Part shown: positions 48,358 through 56,832 of the stretch, one piece after another
Layout of the letters: each line of letters opens with the position of its first letter
Numbering within the stretch: the stretch's first letter is position 1
NCBI GenBank assembly: GCA_045586785.1
Contig: JAZNBA010000072.1
Location: 80,793 to 144,792 of the forward strand
Direction: 5' to 3'
Source of the DNA: UMGS1002 sp045586785
GTDB lineage: Bacteria > Bacillota > Clostridia > Oscillospirales > CAG-272
DNA: 64,000 nucleotides
The notes under the pieces: generated by a model
Told to the model about the DNA's origin: nothing
Database searches by the model: none
What the model saw: only the letters and a program-made list of their open reading frames with translations
Position numbers and translations under genes: made by a program

Positions 48358-49348
48358 AATATTCTTTCCATGCGGCAAAAAACGCATCAATGTTTTGCCA
48401 CGGCGTCAGAGGTGGCATATCACAGCCTGATGACAGAATGTAATTAGGATATTTAGCACATCGCTCAAGCAAGGCAAGTGTTGCTTCTCGTACCGTTTCG
48501 GGTGTGCCCATAAGCAGTGTGCCTGCCGGGTCAACGTTGCCCATGACAACGGTGTCTGCGGGGACCTTCTCCAGAATATCCTTTTCCATATCAACGGCGT
48601 TTCCAAAGTGATACGCCGCCGCGCCTGTGCTGAGTATTGAGTCCAGCATACGAGGGACATTGTCGCCGCAGTTATGATATATGATCACAAAATCATCATC
48701 CTGCGTTTTGTCAATTATTTTCTTTACATATGGTGATGAGAATTCAGCCTCCAGCGAGGGAGACAACAAGCCTGCTACAGGCTCTGCCATAACGATGCCG
48801 TGAGCACCTGCGGACTTATATTCCTTGGCATATTCGATAAGGAACTGCGTTGCTTTATCCAATACGAGATGTACCATGTCGGGATCATCATAGCAGTCGA
48901 TCATTATTTCGGATACGTCAAGCAGTCGTGCTGACAGTGAGAACGGACCTATCATACCTGCAAGCACGGGACGGTCGGTGATATCTTTGACCGCTTGTTT
49001 GACAGCGTCTATGTATATGCCCGTGCGTCCGCTGCCGACCGCGGGAACACATAACGCCTCCGCCTCATCCATATCGTTTATGAGTCTGCCCTTTACAGTG
49101 GGCACCTCGTCATCGGATATGCAAACGGTAGCGCCAAAACACTCGGCTTCCACCGATAAGTCCATAAAACTGACTGCAGCCGACGCATCCGTCATATCGG
49201 CTACCGCCTTCATGCCCTTGGCTTGAAGCGCGCTGTCCGCGATGAGCTCTTTGACACTTACGCCTAAAAGACTGACGCAAGGAAAGGACAGCAGCGGCAA
49301 CGGCTTTTTGTATCTATCGTCTGAAAATCTATCGATCCACGACTTCAT
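48341..49348 (-). CDS. UroD-family corrinoid methyltransferase (MtaA/MtbA-like)
   Basis: A 335-residue uroporphyrinogen-decarboxylase-fold protein. IMAEPVAGLLSPSLEAEF, VIIYHNCGDNVPRML (His and Cys zinc ligands, about residues 220-234) and VVMGNVDPAGTLLMGTPETVREAT match methylcobamide:thiol methyltransferases, which move methyl groups between the corrinoid protein and an acceptor such as CoM or tetrahydrofolate. It follows the other UroD-family gene by 2 bases. The pair probably divides the job, one demethylating the substrate and this one passing the methyl group onward. Confidence 0.85.
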   Translation of the reverse strand: MKSWIDRFSDDRYKKPLPLLSFPCVSLLGVSVKELIADSALQAKGMKAVADMTDASAAVSFMDLSVEAECFGATVCISDDEVPTVKGRLINDMDEAEALCVPAVGSGRTGIYIDAVKQAVKDITDRPVLAGMIGPFSLSARLLDVSEIMIDCYDDPDMVHLVLDKATQFLIEYAKEYKSAGAHGIVMAEPVAGLLSPSLEAEFSSPYVKKIIDKTQDDDFVIIYHNCGDNVPRMLDSILSTGAAAYHFGNAVDMEKDILEKVPADTVVMGNVDPAGTLLMGTPETVREATLALLERCAKYPNYILSSGCDMPPLTPWQNIDAFFAAWKEYYGKQE

Positions 49349-49350
49349 AA

Positions 49351-50472
49351 TTACACCTTTATGTTTTTGATCTGATCGGCATAATACTGCACAAGCTCGA
49401 ATTTTGAGCCGGGCATAAGTCTGTGGTCGGGACAGGGAATAAAGCCGCCCAGCGAGAACAAACGCTTCATGCGCTCGATCTCGGCGTCAACTGCTGACTT
49501 ATCCTTGCGGAAGGCGGTCTTATCCATACCGCCAACACCCAGCAGCTTTTCGCCGTACAGCTTACGCGCGGGCTCAAACTGGTCGCCCCAAATTCCTATC
49601 TCAATGGGAAACAAAACATTTACTCCGGTTTCGATCCATGTAGGGATCAGCTTTTCGGTGACGCCGTCGCAGTCCAATGAGATAATATCTATTCCGTATT
49701 TGTGGCACAGCTCGTTGCGCTTTTTGTAGTGCTTGGCGCATAGCTCGTTGAATATCTCGGGCGAGAGCAGAGGACCGCTCTTGTAGCATATGTCCTCCCA
49801 ATAATGTGCGAAATCAAAGCGCGCACCCGTAGCAAACACAGCCTCGGCGCATTTATACTGCATATCGGCGAATGTATCTACAATATCGGCAAAAAGATCC
49901 TCGTCCTCGTCATAGAGAAGATAACTCATGCCCATGACGGTGGTGATATCTCGTATAGTTCCCATGACGCTGCCTACGCGAAGTCCCATGGGACGCTCCA
50001 TATCGCGGGTCTCGTTAAAATTCTTGAAGAATTCGGTGTTTATTCGTTCGGGAACAAACTGCATTTTGGGCTTGAAAAGCGTTTCAAATGCCTCGCGATC
50101 TTTGAGAAGATAATCGTCCTCCGACGGAATGGAAACAATGCCCGGCTTTATTCTTTCGATAACGCCTTTGGGGGTCAGTATACGGTGAGAGCCATCCGGG
50201 AGCACCTCCAGCACTTTTTGTTCAAATGCAGGGAAGAGACCTATGTTGGGAGATACATTGTTGCTCCAGTTACAGTCCCATCCCAAGATCACGTCCAGCT
50301 CTTTTTGAGCGGGTGAGCTGTCACGCACGGCACCCTCTGCCATTTCTTTTGTGATGTGCCCCTGTTCTGCCCATTCTATAAGTAACTCTTTCCAATAACC
50401 GAAATGGACGGCGGGGATGCGATCGGTGTCTTTATAATGCAGGATGTTCATACAACGTTCGCGTGTCGTCAT
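49351..50472 (-). CDS. UroD-family methyltransferase, substrate side (putative)
   Basis: A 373-residue UroD-fold protein: TTRERCMNILHYKDTDRIPAVHFGYW at the N terminus is typical, with DIISLDCDGVTEKLIPTWIETGVNVLFPIE and GGFIPCPDHRLMPG further on. The PCPDH segment likely gives metal ligands. The ATG at 50472 follows GGAGGACTAAAA; the frame extends to 50490 without a better site. Relatives in acetogens and gut Firmicutes act as O-demethylases or related methyltransferases. It is directly behind the corrinoid protein gene, so it likely methylates that protein from an unidentified methoxy or methylamine compound. Confidence 0.82.
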   Translation of the reverse strand: MTTRERCMNILHYKDTDRIPAVHFGYWKELLIEWAEQGHITKEMAEGAVRDSSPAQKELDVILGWDCNWSNNVSPNIGLFPAFEQKVLEVLPDGSHRILTPKGVIERIKPGIVSIPSEDDYLLKDREAFETLFKPKMQFVPERINTEFFKNFNETRDMERPMGLRVGSVMGTIRDITTVMGMSYLLYDEDEDLFADIVDTFADMQYKCAEAVFATGARFDFAHYWEDICYKSGPLLSPEIFNELCAKHYKKRNELCHKYGIDIISLDCDGVTEKLIPTWIETGVNVLFPIEIGIWGDQFEPARKLYGEKLLGVGGMDKTAFRKDKSAVDAEIERMKRLFSLGGFIPCPDHRLMPGSKFELVQYYADQIKNIKV

Positions 50473-50502
50473 TTTTAGTCCTCCAAACAAATATCAGAAA
50501 AT

Positions 50503-51138
50503 TTATGACTTGCAATAATTTACCGCTGCCTCTGCCGCGCTTGCCGCGTCAATTGTGTAGCAATCAGCACCTATTTTATCGCAATATTCCTGTGAAACGG
50601 GAGCTCCGCCAATCATTATTTTAACCTTGTCGCGTATGCCTGCCGCCTCAGCCGCCTTTACGACATCCTCCATCACGCCCATTGTGGTGGTGAGCAGAGC
50701 GGAGCAGCAAATGACCTGACAGTTCTGTTCGATAGCTGTCTGTACAAATGCCTCGGGAGAAACGTCGGTGCCAAGGTCAACGACCTCAAGTCCTTTGCCC
50801 TCCATCATCATTTTGACAAGGTTTTTGCCGATATCGTGAAGGTCGCCCTGAACGGTGCCGATGCAAACTTTGCCTGTAGCAACAACTCCGCTCGCAGCCA
50901 GAAGCGGTTTGAGTATCTGCGCACCCATATTCATGGCTCTTGCCGCAACAAGCACCTCGGGCACGTAAATTTCGTTGTTCTTGAATTTTTCGCCAACAAT
51001 GTTCATACCCGCAACAAGACCGTTGTTGAGTATTACCTCGGGATGTATGCCTGCTTCAACTGCCTGAGCTACAAGTTCTTTGACAATTTTGGATTTGCCT
51101 TTTTGAAGGTTTTCGGAAATGTCGTTTAAGATAGTCAT
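50503..51138 (-). CDS. Corrinoid (cobalamin-binding) methyl carrier protein
   Basis: A 211-residue two-domain protein of the MtbC/MttC type. The N-terminal helical cap (about 1-85: LVAQAVEAGIHPEVILNNGLVAGMNIVGEKF) precedes a Rossmann cobalamin domain with VQGDLHDIGKNLV (DxHxxG, about residues 97-106, His ligand to cobalt), CCSALLTTTM and MIGGAPVSQEY. It shuttles methyl groups between methyltransferases. It is the first gene of the five-gene minus-strand operon; AAGGAA lies before the ATG. Its gap to the upstream transglutaminase-like gene is only 32 bases, with no terminator visible. Confidence 0.92.
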   Translation of the reverse strand: MTILNDISENLQKGKSKIVKELVAQAVEAGIHPEVILNNGLVAGMNIVGEKFKNNEIYVPEVLVAARAMNMGAQILKPLLAASGVVATGKVCIGTVQGDLHDIGKNLVKMMMEGKGLEVVDLGTDVSPEAFVQTAIEQNCQVICCSALLTTTMGVMEDVVKAAEAAGIRDKVKIMIGGAPVSQEYCDKIGADCYTIDAASAAEAAVNYCKS

Positions 51139-51170
51139 GGCGTGGTTCCTTTTCGATATATTATTTGTAA

Positions 51171-53537
51171 TTATTTGTCGGATTTCTTTTTACGTGATAC
51201 TATTGCTACGCTGAAAATGGACACAATGGCAATGGGCAGAGCAGATATACTGCTCTTGCAGCCGCCGTTGTCGGGTTGTTCTACCGTGAATTTTTCACTT
51301 CCCGCTGCGCCGCAAGCACAGGACTTATAATATTCATTTTCTGCTACCATATATTTAGCATCCTGAACCTCGCGGTCAAATACGTGAGGTGCGGTGTCGC
51401 CGTAGCTCATGGAGCAAGAACTGCAAACGGCTTTGGCTGTACAGCTTGCCGTGCCGCCGCTGTGAGCCTGTTTGGAGGCTTCGTCTACAGCTTCGCAGTC
51501 GGCGCATTTGTTCCAATGGTATTCGGCGTCGGACTGTTGAGTGGAGAAGTTGTGGGGAAGAGTTTCACCTGCGATAAACAGCGTGTACACTTCTTGATCG
51601 GCTTGACTTGCACCGCAGACACAGCTGAAATAATATTCTGCAGGTTCTGTACAGGTTGCAGGTTTTATCAGGTATGCATCGGTTGCTGTTTGTTGATCGA
51701 AAATGTGTTCGGTAGGAGCAACATATCCCTCGCCGCCGGATGCCAGCCATGCGTCAAGCGCGGCTTTGTCGCCGATGGGTTTGAGAGCCTCGCTGTCGGC
51801 AAAGTAGTTGTCGCAATGGGCGCAGGACCAGTATTCCTTGTGGCCTGCGGCGGTGCAGGTGGGAGCTAACGCCTCGACTTTTTTCAGTCCGTGGGTATCC
51901 AAATATTTGGCTTCAATTATAACGTCGCCCTCGGGCATTACGAATGATGTCTGCGCGGAATATTCGTTGCCGAGCAAGAGGTTGCCGGAATAGACCGACC
52001 ACTTGAAAAATGATTTGTTTACAGGCGTGTTTACGGGAGCTATCGTTATCCAGTCTCCGGCCTTTGCTTGAAGGACTACTTCGTTGTTGAGCTTGGCTTC
52101 GCCGCCCGTGATCTTGATGTTGTAGGGTATTTTATCGGCGGGGGTGGCCTCAAACACGATGCTTCTCTGATATGCCGCGCCGTAGGCTACGCTTGCGGTA
52201 TCGCCGTTAATGGTGTACACCGTGTTTTCATCGAGAACGGTATTGCCGACGGGCGAGAATTCAATTCGCATTTCATACTTATAGCCCTCAACAAATTCGT
52301 CGTTTTTGGACATGATCGTTTTTGTGACTACATCGTACCAGCTTACGATTACGGCTGTATACAGCGTATCATCGTCAACGGAAACATCAAAGCAAGGCTT
52401 TTGACCGGCAACGGGGGCTGTCACATCGGCGTTGACCACCGTAGAGGCACCGCCCGGAACGTCTCCGGTGTACCCGTACATGATGGGATAGCCGTTACAG
52501 TAAAGGTCCTTCTGCGAAGGAGCATACGCATATATTATTATGCCGGGGGAGAGGTTGAAGCGGTAGGTGTCGTTTTTTGTTTTGTCAGTGCTGTTTGTAC
52601 GCACCATAAAAAGTGAGGAAATGGGGGTACTACCGTCAACGTCGCAGTTGGTTATGTCCACAAGATAGTTGGTGCCGTTGAGGTTTACAATGTTCCAGGA
52701 GTGCGCGCCGTTTCCGAGACCGCCCACAACCGTACCGTGAACGGTATAGCAAGCTACCTTGCCGTCAAATTCGGAAATATCACAAAGATACTGAAACGCT
52801 TTGGCATAGCCTTCGCACATTACGTTAGTGTTTTTGTCGCCGTCAAAGACGTACAGCAGTTGAGACGCATTTCCAAAGACAGCGTCCTTGGCGGTGGCAT
52901 CTTCGTTATAGCTAACAAGCTCACATATTTTTTTGTAATACGCCTCGAGCTTCTGACGGTCGGTCTTGTCCTTGTTTTGCCGGACTATCTCCTTTGCGTT
53001 GGCAACGGCAATGTTGGCAAGCGTTGTCTTTGCGGGATCGACAGTATATTCGGCGCTTCCGGAAAAGTCCTTTGAAACCGAAAAGTATACCGTGATGGAA
53101 GAAATACTTATTTCGGTGTCGGTGGCTGAGATATTGTAGCCTACCGAAATGCCTTCTGTGTAATCAAACCAGTACAGCTCATAGGGAAGGTCGGCTTGGA
53201 GACAGTAAAGAACCTTAAGCATGTCTACACGCTGATTGAATTTTTGCGAGAGCGCGCTTTGCGCGGCGGCGCTTATTGTACCGTTTTCGGTTATGGCGCA
53301 GCCGAGCTCTTGTGACGTCCATTTGAGTGTGGAAACTCCTGCCGAGACGGACAGAGCGGACGAGGTGCTGGTTCCGCTCGCCACTGCTGCGATTTGCGGT
53401 TTTAGGGCATCGTATATCTCTTTTTCAACACTGCCCTTGGCAAGACGGCTTCCTGCGTGATCTGCGGCTGAAGCAGACACTGCCAGTATACACAGCATAA
53501 GTGCAAGTGCGGCTATTGCGAATATGATTTTTTTCAT
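51171..53537 (-). CDS. Surface protein with transglutaminase-like domain and Cys-pair repeats
   Basis: A 788-residue exported protein. The ATG at 53537 begins a signal peptide (MKKIIFAIAALALMLCILAVSASA). A transglutaminase/protease core spans about residues 130-310: NVMCEGYAKAF (Cys), GNGAHSWNIVNL (His) and YLVDITNCD (Asp) form the triad. Two beta-rich regions follow (about 350-540), then five short Cys-pair units (WSCAHCD, FSCVCG, NKCADCE, AVCSSCS, KSCACG). The C terminus is a membrane anchor (SALPIAIVSIFSVAIV) followed by RKKKSDK, without an LPxTG motif. It has its own promoter. It probably processes or cross-links surface proteins. Confidence 0.82.
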   Translation of the reverse strand: MKKIIFAIAALALMLCILAVSASAADHAGSRLAKGSVEKEIYDALKPQIAAVASGTSTSSALSVSAGVSTLKWTSQELGCAITENGTISAAAQSALSQKFNQRVDMLKVLYCLQADLPYELYWFDYTEGISVGYNISATDTEISISSITVYFSVSKDFSGSAEYTVDPAKTTLANIAVANAKEIVRQNKDKTDRQKLEAYYKKICELVSYNEDATAKDAVFGNASQLLYVFDGDKNTNVMCEGYAKAFQYLCDISEFDGKVACYTVHGTVVGGLGNGAHSWNIVNLNGTNYLVDITNCDVDGSTPISSLFMVRTNSTDKTKNDTYRFNLSPGIIIYAYAPSQKDLYCNGYPIMYGYTGDVPGGASTVVNADVTAPVAGQKPCFDVSVDDDTLYTAVIVSWYDVVTKTIMSKNDEFVEGYKYEMRIEFSPVGNTVLDENTVYTINGDTASVAYGAAYQRSIVFEATPADKIPYNIKITGGEAKLNNEVVLQAKAGDWITIAPVNTPVNKSFFKWSVYSGNLLLGNEYSAQTSFVMPEGDVIIEAKYLDTHGLKKVEALAPTCTAAGHKEYWSCAHCDNYFADSEALKPIGDKAALDAWLASGGEGYVAPTEHIFDQQTATDAYLIKPATCTEPAEYYFSCVCGASQADQEVYTLFIAGETLPHNFSTQQSDAEYHWNKCADCEAVDEASKQAHSGGTASCTAKAVCSSCSMSYGDTAPHVFDREVQDAKYMVAENEYYKSCACGAAGSEKFTVEQPDNGGCKSSISALPIAIVSIFSVAIVSRKKKSDK

Positions 53538-53638
53538 TTTTCTTTCTTTTCCTTTCTTAAAATAAGTTTTTAATGACTTATATATATAATCGTTAAATCT
53601 GCAAAAAAGTTCCATATTTTTAAAAATTACTTATTTTT

Positions 53639-53667
53639 ATTGTATCATATGGGAGGGGCTTTGTCAA
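53639..53667 (-). promoter_or_regulatory. Promoter of the transglutaminase-like gene
   Basis: On the minus strand TTGACA (53667-53662), 17 bases, TACAAT (53644-53639). The start codon lies 102 bases downstream, so the 5' leader is longer than usual here. Confidence 0.75.
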
Positions 53668-53689
53668 CAATCAAGTATACATAAAAATA

Positions 53690-53720
53690 GTGCGCACAAC
53701 AGCCGAGCTGTTGTGCGCAC
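53690..53720 (-). terminator. Terminator of the PHP/lamin-tail lipoprotein gene
   Basis: GTGCGCACAACAGC and GCTGTTGTGCGCAC pair perfectly over 14 bases around a 3-nt loop. On the minus strand TATTTTTATG follows. Confidence 0.85.
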
Positions 53721-53729
53721 ATTATGAGA

Positions 53730-56387
53730 TCATTTTTTAATTACGTCAGGCATCTGACCGTCTGCCAGCGTGCCGGGAGTGGGGTTTTTCCTGGAGCTTT
53801 TGACTTTAGCTGTCATTGTATAATCGGTGGGGTAGTTGTAGATAACAGAGCGGTCGGCAAGCGCGTCCAGATCGCCGCCCCAGTTGTACCAAGCGCGTGC
53901 AACCACTGTAGAGCCCGTGAGGATCTCAAGTTGAACGGGGTTGGTGTGCGGAATGTTCGCGCCCTTGAGTCTTACAATGTCCTTGCCTTCAACAAGAGAT
54001 GTCTTGAAGTGGCTGTTGAAGTCGGCGACTGTAAGCTTGTTTGTGTCGGAGACCATCCAGATGACCAGCGTGGAGTGGGGCTGTATCTTTCCGCTGAGCT
54101 TCCACGTGTTTGCTTCAAGGTCGGCAGCCTTGGCGCCTGCTTTTTTGTAATAACGCATAGTGAACTTGGACAGGTCGATGACAGAGTCGCTGTTATTGTA
54201 AAGTTCTATAAACTCAAATGAGTCTGCCGCGCCTCCGCGGGCGGTGAGGGGAAGTATCTCGCTGAAGTATATGTTGGAGATCTCCATGTATCTTACAGCA
54301 CCGTATTGCTTGCCGTCCTGCTCTGCAGCGGCTACTGCATATACACGGGGTGTAGCGGCAGCATATTTTACGTCGGCATATACGGTAACGGTGGCACCCG
54401 GTGCTATGCTGTCAAGACGCACGGTCTCCACGGCTTTTTGTCGGGGCTTGATGAAGCCGCTTGTGGCTGAGAGGAAGAATTCCACCTCCACATTGACCAT
54501 TTCCTTTGCTGTGTTGTTGGTAACATTAGCGTATACGCGGTAGTCTTTGACGTCGGACGAACCGGTAATGAGGTCGTGGGAGAGCTCGCTCATAGTAAGA
54601 TGCTCGCGGTTTTCGATCCAGATGGGAGCTGTGTAGCACCATGTGTTACCCGATTCAACCTTGACGTAATAATAGTCATAATGAGGAGGCAGGTCAAGCT
54701 CAAATGTATATTCTTTCTTTGTGCCAACTGCTTTATAGGCAACAATTATTCCATCCTCCGCGATAATGGAAATTGTGCCGAGACCTTGCGGCTTTTCGGT
54801 GGAAAGCTGAACGCTGAAATGCAGATTGTCGGGGTTATCAAGACGGCTGCCCATCCACTCATCGTTGATCTTGTAATATATCTTCAGCGTTTTATCGGAT
54901 GTGGTGTATGTGCGGTTCTTCTTAAACGCTTCAATAATATTCTGACGTGTGAGCGCGGGAGCCAGAGCGTAGCCGCAGTATTCGTAGGCGTTACCCCAGT
55001 TGGCGCTGTGGTTGTCCTCGTTGTAGATTGGGGAGGTGTGCCAGCCCTTGGTGAGCGACAGCGCATATTCATAGTTTGCAACGTTTTTACTCTTTATTTC
55101 GCTCAGATTGACAACGGAATCTGCTTCCTCCGAATACAGATCGTATTCAATGAAGTTGCCCCAGGTATAGCCGGGATGGTTGAACATAACAACCGCGTTT
55201 TCGTCACGTGCCATCAGCGTGTAGTATTGACGCAGGGGCAGGGAATTCAGAGTCAGCGAGCCGTAGTTAATGGTGTTAAGGTGACCGTAATAGCCTGTTT
55301 TTATGTTGTAGGTTTGTTCATAGCCGTAGAGCGCGACAAATTTGCCGGGTTCATTGTAAGCGTCAGCGTTGGGAATGTGACTGTTCTGATATACGCTGTT
55401 GGCAAAAGAGTTTGAGTGGTCGGTGACCGAGAAAAAGTCAAGCTTTGCTACGTCGCGTGCGTATTTATACGCTTCTTGTATTGTGCTTTGACCGTCGGAG
55501 TCCGAGGTGTGGGCGTGGACCTCACCTGAGTACAGATTCATAACAGAGCCGTCGCCGCAGGAGAAGGTAGTTTCATATACCTCTACGTCGCCGTTGTTGT
55601 TAGCCAGTGCAAGCAGAACTATGTGGTCGCCAGCCTCAACGGTATGCTCGGTAAGTGTAACTACGCCGTCACTCCAAACGGCCTTGTCGGTTACGTCCTC
55701 GCCGCTGATGTAAAGGCGGGAGTCCTTGGTGTTTACCTTTTTGGCATCAAAGGTGTACGCGAGAGAGGGAGTGTAGACGTCTTCGTAGTAGTAATACTTT
55801 TCGGGGTACTGGGACAGCACCTCGGGACCTGCCGCAGAAGCGAAGTCAAGTGCTTCATCAATGACGAGGTAGCCGTCGGTAATGCTGAACGCTTTGAAGT
55901 AATTGACGGCATCAAGCACAGCGTCGTATGTTTTGCCGCTAAGCAAGATACTTTTACCGTCAATCTTAACGGTGTAGTTGGACGCCGAGGCACTGTCGGG
56001 TGTGGCGATGACTATCTTGTATTCGGTGGCGACAGTATCCGTATCGGGGATAGCGGTGAGCTTTGCGTCGGGAACTGCGTTGTTTATATAAGCTATCAGT
56101 GCTTCGGCAGCAGCTTTCAGCTTGCTATCGGCAATGGGGTAAACTACCGTACAGACCGTTTCAAGCTCGGGACCGGCCAAAATCAATCCGTCGGGCAGTA
56201 CGGGCTCGGGAACTGCGGTGGTTTCTTCGACTGTTGCTGTAGTAACAATCGATTCCGGTGTGATTGCTGTAGTCGTGTCCTGAGGAACTGTGGTGTCATC
56301 CGGTATGCTCGGCTGGCAGGACACCAGAGTAAGCAATGCCATTGCAAGCGCAATGATAGATATCAAGCGTTTAGTTGTTTTAGGCAT
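53730..56387 (-). CDS. Lipoprotein with PHP phosphoesterase and lamin-tail domains
   Basis: An 885-residue lipoprotein: signal peptide with lipobox LVSC (Cys about residue 24), a Thr-rich linker, an alpha/beta N-terminal domain (about 65-175) like that of the lipoprotein at 6055, then a PHP-type domain (LYSGEVHAHTSDSDGQ, about residue 290, HxH metal motif; FFSVTDHSN, about 320). A central beta domain follows, and the C-terminal 170 residues have a lamin-tail/LTD pattern (SEILPLTARGGAADSFEFIELYNNS). It probably acts at the cell surface as a metal-dependent phosphoesterase, perhaps on DNA or phospho-glycans. The ATG follows AGGAGGT. Confidence 0.8.
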   Translation of the reverse strand: MPKTTKRLISIIALAMALLTLVSCQPSIPDDTTVPQDTTTAITPESIVTTATVEETTAVPEPVLPDGLILAGPELETVCTVVYPIADSKLKAAAEALIAYINNAVPDAKLTAIPDTDTVATEYKIVIATPDSASASNYTVKIDGKSILLSGKTYDAVLDAVNYFKAFSITDGYLVIDEALDFASAAGPEVLSQYPEKYYYYEDVYTPSLAYTFDAKKVNTKDSRLYISGEDVTDKAVWSDGVVTLTEHTVEAGDHIVLLALANNNGDVEVYETTFSCGDGSVMNLYSGEVHAHTSDSDGQSTIQEAYKYARDVAKLDFFSVTDHSNSFANSVYQNSHIPNADAYNEPGKFVALYGYEQTYNIKTGYYGHLNTINYGSLTLNSLPLRQYYTLMARDENAVVMFNHPGYTWGNFIEYDLYSEEADSVVNLSEIKSKNVANYEYALSLTKGWHTSPIYNEDNHSANWGNAYEYCGYALAPALTRQNIIEAFKKNRTYTTSDKTLKIYYKINDEWMGSRLDNPDNLHFSVQLSTEKPQGLGTISIIAEDGIIVAYKAVGTKKEYTFELDLPPHYDYYYVKVESGNTWCYTAPIWIENREHLTMSELSHDLITGSSDVKDYRVYANVTNNTAKEMVNVEVEFFLSATSGFIKPRQKAVETVRLDSIAPGATVTVYADVKYAAATPRVYAVAAAEQDGKQYGAVRYMEISNIYFSEILPLTARGGAADSFEFIELYNNSDSVIDLSKFTMRYYKKAGAKAADLEANTWKLSGKIQPHSTLVIWMVSDTNKLTVADFNSHFKTSLVEGKDIVRLKGANIPHTNPVQLEILTGSTVVARAWYNWGGDLDALADRSVIYNYPTDYTMTAKVKSSRKNPTPGTLADGQMPDVIKK

Positions 56388-56416
56388 AATATACCTCCTG
56401 AAGATGAATTTATTTG

Positions 56417-56445
56417 ATTATATCATTGAAACTGTACAATGTCAA
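56417..56445 (-). promoter_or_regulatory. Promoter of the PHP/lamin-tail gene
   Basis: On the minus strand TTGACA (56445-56440), 17 bases, TATAAT (56422-56417). It is divergent from the promoter at 56463. Confidence 0.85.
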
Positions 56446-56462
56446 TGATTTGATAAAAATTA

Positions 56463-56491
56463 TTGACATTATTGTGTCGGCGTGGTATCAT
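56463..56491 (+). promoter_or_regulatory. Promoter of the 78-residue gene
   Basis: TTGACA (56463-56468), 17 bases, TATCAT (56486-56491), 32 bases before the start codon. Confidence 0.65.
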
Positions 56492-56522
56492 TATCTGGAT
56501 AAATCGAAAGGGAGACACATAA

Positions 56523-56759
56523 ATGAAAAAACAATGGACAATAAATTCGGGCGAAGCCATACATACCGTCAAATACAGACGTAATATTTTCGGTGTTGCG
56601 CACGTAGAGATAGACGGCGATGAATTTCCTCTGGGACGCATCAGTGCTCTCAAGGAACGCCGCGAGGCTTTTCGCGTTGGTGACAGCCAGTGCATACTGT
56701 CAATGAAGGGCGGACGCGCCGACGTCATATCCAACGATTGCGAGGTAGCCGTTGTCTGA
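56523..56759 (+). CDS. Small conserved-looking cytoplasmic protein (78 aa)
   Basis: A 78-residue protein with alternating hydrophobic and charged residues suggesting a small beta-sandwich (KYRRNIFGVAHVEIDGDEFPLGRISAL, CILSMKGGRADVISNDCEVAVV). I recognise no family. AAAGGGAGACACATAAATG is a good start, it has its own promoter upstream and a strong terminator downstream, and it is a single-gene unit, so it is very likely real. It lies between the PHP lipoprotein and GAPDH, both on the opposite strand; the arrangement gives no clue to its function. Confidence 0.8.
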   Translation: MKKQWTINSGEAIHTVKYRRNIFGVAHVEIDGDEFPLGRISALKERREAFRVGDSQCILSMKGGRADVISNDCEVAVV

Positions 56760-56767
56760 AAACAAAT

Positions 56768-56805
56768 AAAAATGCGGTCAGGACCTGAGTCTTGACCGCA
56801 TTTTT
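56768..56805. terminator. Bidirectional terminator between the 78-residue gene and gap
   Basis: AAAAATGCGGTCA (56768-56780) and TGACCGCATTTTT (56793-56805) pair perfectly over 13 bases with a 12-nt loop. A and T runs at the stem ends let it work for both convergent genes. Confidence 0.9.
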
Positions 56806-56832
56806 ATTTGATAACTTCGAGTATAGCTTAAA

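Noticed and set aside
54576..55415. 279-codon plus-strand frame inside the PHP/lamin-tail gene
   Set aside because: Antisense to a clear lipoprotein gene with promoter, signal peptide and terminator; its sequence is Cys/Val-rich shadow without motifs.
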